Positions 7,359-11,303 of a stretch of 11,303 nucleotides of DNA are shown one piece after another. Under the pieces are notes generated by a model. It ran no database searches, had not been told where the DNA came from, and saw only the letters and a list, made by a program, of their open reading frames with translations. The position numbers and the translations under genes were made by a program. Source of the stretch: Desulfobacterales bacterium (GTDB lineage Bacteria > Desulfobacterota > Desulfobacteria > Desulfobacterales > BuS5); the NCBI GenBank assembly GCA_020056865.1, contig JAGVGX010000078.1:1-11303 (forward strand), given 5' to 3'. Position 1 is the stretch's first letter, and each line of letters opens with the position of its first letter.

Positions 7359-8174
7359 TTATTTTCCATCTTTTTCAGTTGACCGGCCTGAATGAATATT
7401 TACCGCAACCATTTCCGGGCGTAAAATTTTACCGGCAAGCTCATAGCCAGGGTAAATGCTTTCCACTACTTTTTTATCCATCAATGGGTCATCGGTTTCA
7501 ATTTTTTTAACAACTCGCTGCTTTCCCGGCTCAAAAACATCATCATCAGACCTAAACGGTTTTATATCCTGCATGACTAAAATATCTTCAAGGTCTGAGC
7601 TGATATGATTGATATAATTGATCAGCTTTTCAACATTCACGTCAGCGTTACCATCAGACATATTATAATTTGTAAATCTGGTTATATCATCAATAATTTT
7701 GATGAGATCTTTTGTAATAGACGCTACCTGTTTATTGATTAAACCATTTTTATACTCCTGCAACTCATTGTGAAGTTGGTCAATAATTTTTTCCTTGTGA
7801 GCATCGTACTTTAGTTTACTATTAAATTCACTGTACAAACGATCGACCTGCTTTTCAATTCTTTCCAGTTTCAAGGCCTTAAGATCCAGGCTGTCTTCTG
7901 CAAAAAGCGGATCTGTGAGTTCAAGTTCACCTGTACCTGCCTCCATGTTTTTTTCAACACTTGATTCTGATAGTTCATGCATATGTTCAGAATATACATC
8001 AACAGGATCGGTTAGTTCAATGACATCATGCGACTCATCATCTTCATCTTGATCACTTTTTAAGGTTGTTTTCCTAAAATTCATAAGCTCAAGTTCATCC
8101 TTTGACAGGTTGTCGTTGTTGTATGATCCATTCTCAAAATCTTTTTTTGCATCCATATCATCATGTTCAGTCAT
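7359..8174 (-). CDS. grpE: GrpE-like nucleotide exchange factor with a long acidic N-terminus
   Basis: The product is predicted to release ADP from its partner Hsp70. The 271 residues are longer than the usual 190-200. Residues 1-98 are acidic, probably disordered, and carry two copies of an ELTDP motif (VIELTDPVD at 51-59, LELTDPL at 84-90). Residues about 99-165 form a long helix or coiled coil (LERIEKQVDRLYSEF, AHKEKIIDQLHNELQEYK), as in GrpE dimers. Residues 219-263 match the GrpE C-terminal beta domain, with VVKKIETDDP, YPGYELAGKILRPEMVAV and the usual closing strand. An AAAGGA Shine-Dalgarno (8184-8189) overlaps the end of ispG, five bases separate the two genes, and the hsp70 starts 14 bases after its stop, so translational coupling is likely. 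It appears to be the dedicated exchange factor of the adjacent Hsp70. Whether the genome also holds a housekeeping grpE cannot be seen here. Confidence 0.82.
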   Translation of the reverse strand: MTEHDDMDAKKDFENGSYNNDNLSKDELELMNFRKTTLKSDQDEDDESHDVIELTDPVDVYSEHMHELSESSVEKNMEAGTGELELTDPLFAEDSLDLKALKLERIEKQVDRLYSEFNSKLKYDAHKEKIIDQLHNELQEYKNGLINKQVASITKDLIKIIDDITRFTNYNMSDGNADVNVEKLINYINHISSDLEDILVMQDIKPFRSDDDVFEPGKQRVVKKIETDDPLMDKKVVESIYPGYELAGKILRPEMVAVNIHSGRSTEKDGK

Positions 8175-8179
8175 TTAAT

Positions 8180-9265
8180 TCATTCCTTTGCAATTGTTTT
8201 TGGATACGTATCGATTTCTTTCAGCAACACCTCAATCAGTTTGTCCTGCGGGAACTGTTTCACCACTTTTCCTTTTTTGAAAAGTATGCCGGTGCCATCG
8301 CCTCCTGCAATACCGATATCGGCCTCTTTCGCCTCTCCAGGACCATTAACAACACAACCCATAATGGCAATTTTCAAGGTCACAGGACTCGATAAAAGGG
8401 CATTTTCAACCTGGTCAACAATGCCAAACAAGTCAATTTTGCATCTTCCGCATGTGGGGCATGAAATGATGTCAGGCCCGATACTTCGAATTTTCAAGGC
8501 CTTAAGTATCTCAAAACCTACCCTTACCTCATCTACAGGATCTCTTGTTAATGAAACGCGAAGCGTATCGCCAATTCCTTTTGCAAGAAGCATGCCTATG
8601 CCTATGGAAGATTTTACAACACCTGGGAAAAGCGTTCCTGCTTCAGTTACACCAATATGCAAGGGGTAATCTGTTTTTGAAGCAAGCAGACTGTACCCTT
8701 CAATGGTACGCAATACATCCGATGCCTTAATAGAAAGTTTGATTTGATGAAAGTCAAAAGATTCAAATATGTCAATGTATCTGAGAGCACTTTCAACTAA
8801 GGCTTCTGAAGTAGGGCCTTTGTACTTTCTTAAAATATCCTTTTCAACAGATCCGGAATTAACACCGATTCTTACAGGAATATTAACGTCTTTTGCACAA
8901 TCGATAATCGCTTTAACCTTTTTACCACCACCAATATTTCCTGGGTTTATTCTTAAAGCATCTGCGCCTGCTTTGGCGGATGCTATGGCCAAACGATAGT
9001 CAAAATGAATATCAGCAATAATGGGGATCGAGATCTGTTTTTTAATCAGAGCAATTGAGGTGGCTGCTTGTGTATGAGGAACGGCAACTCTGACAATTTC
9101 ACAACCGGCATTTTCAAGGCGTTTTATTTGAGCAACTGTAGACGAAACATCCTCTGTACAGGTGTTCGTCATCGACTGGACGGCAATGGGGGCCATGTTG
9201 CCAATGGCTACGTTACCAAGGGTTATCCGGCGGGTCTGTTTACGTTTTATCAGCAATGATGTCAT
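8180..9265 (-). CDS. ispG: 4-hydroxy-3-methylbut-2-en-1-yl diphosphate synthase (IspG/GcpE)
   Basis: IspG reduces 2-C-methyl-D-erythritol 2,4-cyclodiphosphate to HMBPP in the MEP isoprenoid pathway in the cytoplasm, using a 4Fe-4S cluster and ferredoxin or flavodoxin electrons. The 361-residue protein is full length for the bacterial form. It has PIAVQSMTNTCTEDV at 26-40, the TIM-barrel segments IPIIADIHFDYRLA and LRINPGNIGG, and the cluster-binding domain with CPTCGRC (Cys269, Cys272) and CVVNGPGE (Cys304, Glu311), which are the expected three Cys plus Glu ligands. ATG 9263-9265 matches the family start. No Shine-Dalgarno is visible; the place where one would sit is next to a small hairpin at 9275-9294. 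It lies 90 nt after the EF-G gene and 5 nt before the grpE-like gene, so it probably belongs to the same transcript as the chaperone genes. Confidence 0.95.
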   Translation of the reverse strand: MTSLLIKRKQTRRITLGNVAIGNMAPIAVQSMTNTCTEDVSSTVAQIKRLENAGCEIVRVAVPHTQAATSIALIKKQISIPIIADIHFDYRLAIASAKAGADALRINPGNIGGGKKVKAIIDCAKDVNIPVRIGVNSGSVEKDILRKYKGPTSEALVESALRYIDIFESFDFHQIKLSIKASDVLRTIEGYSLLASKTDYPLHIGVTEAGTLFPGVVKSSIGIGMLLAKGIGDTLRVSLTRDPVDEVRVGFEILKALKIRSIGPDIISCPTCGRCKIDLFGIVDQVENALLSSPVTLKIAIMGCVVNGPGEAKEADIGIAGGDGTGILFKKGKVVKQFPQDKLIEVLLKEIDTYPKTIAKE

Positions 9266-9274
9266 TGTAATTCA

Positions 9275-9294
9275 TTGAAGTTTAACCACTTCAA
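9275..9294 (-). promoter_or_regulatory. Small hairpin just upstream of ispG
   Basis: TTGAAGT and ACTTCAA form a perfect 7-bp stem around a 6-base loop (TTAACC), ending nine bases before the ispG ATG. In the direction of transcription a T8 run precedes the stem rather than follows it, so it does not have terminator form. It could influence translation initiation of ispG, which lacks a clear ribosome binding site. This is a weak inference from structure alone. Confidence 0.3.
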
Positions 9295-9355
9295 AAAAAA
9301 TATATCAATTGTTTTGAACGGTTATCGCCAAATACAACAGACCCATCTAACAGGA

Positions 9356-11303
9356 TCAGGTTCGATCAAAATGTGAAAACTGCATGGTAAACGTTCCTCT
9401 TCCTTGAGTTGCAGATCTTAACGAGGTAGAATATCCGAACATTTCCGCCAGAGGAACTTCAGCCCTTATCGCATGCAAACCTGTTTTATTCTCAATAGAC
9501 TCAATCTTACCTTTTCGTGAATTCAACTCCCCTATAACATCTCCCATAAAAGACTCAGGGATATGTACTTCTACCTTCATAATAGGATCAAGCAGATAAG
9601 GTTCTCCTTTTTTCATGGCGTCGGCGCAGGCCATTGATGCTGAAACCGTATATGCCAAATCTGTTGAAAGTGATTCTTTATATGATCCACTGGTAAGGAT
9701 TGCTTCAACATCAACTACAGGATAACCTTTTAATGAACCGCTTTCTAAAGATGTGATGATGCCATTTTCAATGGCAGGCAAAAAAATATCCGGAATTTTC
9801 TGATCGTTGACAAGGGATTTAAACCTTATACCCGTACCTCTCGGCATAGGTTTAAGGGTTATGGTTACGCCTCCGAACATACGCTGGCCTGCCACTTCTT
9901 TATCAAATATCATGGACGATTCAGCGGATTTAGCTATTGACTCTCTGTAAACAACCTGAGGTTTACCAACATTAACAACCGTTTTGAACTCGCGATGCAT
10001 CCGACTGATTATAATTTCCAGGTGAAGCTCCCCCATACCTGACAAAATCGTCTGCCCCGTATCTTCATCTTTTCTTGATTGCAATGTCGGGTCTTCAGCA
10101 AGAAACTTTTCAATAACCTGATCAACCTTTTCCTGATCTGCCTGGGTTTTGGGCTCTATTGCAATGGAAATAACCGGCTCATAAGACCCGATATTTTCTA
10201 ATATAACAGGATACTCCTCGGAGCAAAGCGTTTCTCCTGTAGAAGATGCTTTTAATCCGACAACACCAATAATACTTCCGGCACTGGCAGTTTCCAGCCG
10301 CTCTTTTTTGTTGGCATGAATATCCAATATGCGAGAAATCTTTTCTTTTTGCTTGCGCAAAGGGTTATAGACCTCGTCTTTTGAAGACATCTTCCCACTA
10401 TAAATTCTGACATAGGAAAGTTTCCGGCCTTCTAACATGGAAACTTTAAAAATCAGGGCTGCAAGCGGCGCCGATTTTTTTGCAACACACTCAACTGTTT
10501 TTTGTGTTTCAGGATGTATCCCTTTCATTGGCGGAATATCTAAAGGGCTGGGCAGATATTTTACAATAGCATCAATTAAAGGTTGTATCCCTTTATTTTT
10601 TAAGGCGCTCCCACACAAAACAGGAACGGCTTGTAACCCTATGGCAGATTTTCTGATTGCATCACCCAACGTCGTTTCTGAGATCTCGGCTTCTGACAAA
10701 TAGGCTTCCATAATTTTATCATCAAACTCAGCAAGTTGTTCAATAAGCCGGTCTCTGTATTTCTGAGCTTCTTTCAGATACTCGGAGGAAATATCTTCTG
10801 TTTGAAAGGTTGCACCAAGCGATTCATCGTTAAATATGATCTGCTGCATTTTGACAAGATCAATAATGCCATCAAATGCATCTTGCGCCCCGACAGGCAA
10901 CTGTAATATCAGAGGATTGGCTTGGAGTCTTTTTTTCATCATGTCGATGACTCCCAAAAAATCGGCACCCACTCTGTCTATCTTGTTTACAAATGCTATT
11001 TTAGGGACATGGTACTTATCCGCTTGCCGCCATACGGTTTCCGACTGAGGTTCAACCCCGCCGACTGCACAAAAAACACCAACCGCACCATCTAACACCC
11101 TTAACGACCTTTCAACTTCAATGGTAAAATCAACATGCCCGGGCGTATCAATAATATGTATCTCCTGGCCTTTCCAGTGACATGTTGTTACCGCAGATGT
11201 AATCGTAATACCTCGCTCCTGCTCATCGGGCATCCAATCCATAACTGCTTCACCATTATGGACTTCTCCCATCTTGTGAGAACGACCCGTATAGTAAAGT
11301 ATC
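9356..11303 (-). CDS. fusA: Elongation factor G, probable second (spd-type) paralogue, N-terminus beyond the right edge
   Basis: A translational GTPase that moves tRNA and mRNA through the ribosome or acts in ribosome recycling. The visible 648 residues begin [10 protein letters not shown], just after the P-loop, which is off the edge. Switch I reads QERGITIT, switch [10 protein letters not shown] with the catalytic His (fragment residue 56), and the guanine motif is NKID (106-109). The middle and C-terminal domains are intact, with [15 protein letters not shown] and [13 protein letters not shown]. The protein ends at FSHFDRT, so its tail is shorter than the usual EF-G end (FDHYEEVP plus a basic tail). 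TSAVTTC after switch I and the [17 protein letters not shown] block are typical of deltaproteobacterial and spirochaetal spdEFG proteins. The gene is followed by ispG rather than tuf, so this is probably not the str-operon fusA. The internal ATG at 11270-11272 is not the true start. Confidence 0.88.
   Translation of the reverse strand, partial: ILYYTGRSHKMGEVHNGEAVMDWMPDEQERGITITSAVTTCHWKGQEIHIIDTPGHVDFTIEVERSLRVLDGAVGVFCAVGGVEPQSETVWRQADKYHVPKIAFVNKIDRVGADFLGVIDMMKKRLQANPLILQLPVGAQDAFDGIIDLVKMQQIIFNDESLGATFQTEDISSEYLKEAQKYRDRLIEQLAEFDDKIMEAYLSEAEISETTLGDAIRKSAIGLQAVPVLCGSALKNKGIQPLIDAIVKYLPSPLDIPPMKGIHPETQKTVECVAKKSAPLAALIFKVSMLEGRKLSYVRIYSGKMSSKDEVYNPLRKQKEKISRILDIHANKKERLETASAGSIIGVVGLKASSTGETLCSEEYPVILENIGSYEPVISIAIEPKTQADQEKVDQVIEKFLAEDPTLQSRKDEDTGQTILSGMGELHLEIIISRMHREFKTVVNVGKPQVVYRESIAKSAESSMIFDKEVAGQRMFGGVTITLKPMPRGTGIRFKSLVNDQKIPDIFLPAIENGIITSLESGSLKGYPVVDVEAILTSGSYKESLSTDLAYTVSASMACADAMKKGEPYLLDPIMKVEVHIPESFMGDVIGELNSRKGKIESIENKTGLHAIRAEVPLAEMFGYSTSLRSATQGRGTFTMQFSHFDRT

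Noticed and set aside
8163..8669. A 168-codon open frame on the plus strand
   Set aside because: It is antisense to ispG, including its cluster-binding cysteines, so it is a shadow.
9266..9355. Terminator or promoter in the 90-nt gap between the EF-G gene and ispG
   Set aside because: A T8 run is present, but no stem immediately precedes it in the direction of transcription. TATATT has only a poor -35 partner (TTGGCG at 21 bases), so neither call is supportable.

Overview
This AT-rich window (roughly 40% G+C by eye) most resembles a Gram-negative, anaerobic member of the Desulfobacterota, probably Desulfobacterales. That is an inference from three things: a 2-oxoacid:ferredoxin oxidoreductase gamma subunit, an elongation factor G of the spd type (the second EF-G lineage known from spirochaetes and deltaproteobacteria) with the signature [13 protein letters not shown], and a PanP-type aspartate decarboxylase. 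No tRNA, rRNA, CRISPR array or insertion sequence was seen.

Layout. Positions 1-195 (minus) hold the first 65 codons of the oxidoreductase gamma subunit. It is driven by a near-consensus sigma70 promoter at 285-313 whose spacer is a perfect palindrome. Reading the other way, 401-1562 is an MFS permease of the phenylpropionate-permease type, broken by one extra T in a T10 tract. It is followed by a 545-residue PLP-dependent decarboxylase of the PanP family (1649-3286). These two converge, with a 23-nt gap, on a long minus-strand gene train running from the right edge: EF-G (partial), ispG, a GrpE-like exchange factor, an Hsp70 with no lid domain (interrupted at an A9G run), and a 776-residue membrane protein.

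The most interesting part is 3310-8174. Three consecutive genes appear to encode a dedicated Hsp70 machine: a GrpE with a long acidic N-terminus, a noncanonical 555-residue Hsp70, and a single-pass membrane protein. The membrane protein carries two degenerate J-like segments and a duplicated helical repeat on the predicted cytosolic side. A TPR-like helical region and a C-terminal DUF1566 (Lcl_C) domain lie on the predicted periplasmic side. The GrpE and the Hsp70 share an unusual acidic linear motif, IELTD(P/A)VD, outside their catalytic folds, as if both dock on a common partner. I read this as a candidate membrane-tethered Hsp70 system whose client or signal is sensed outside the cytoplasm. 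The function is inferred, not shown.

Two genes in the window are broken by single-base length differences in homopolymers: T10 where 9 is expected, and A9 where 10 is expected. Assembly error is the simplest explanation for both. The hsp70 site, however, is also an in-frame A AAA AAG slippery heptamer, so real recoding cannot be excluded.
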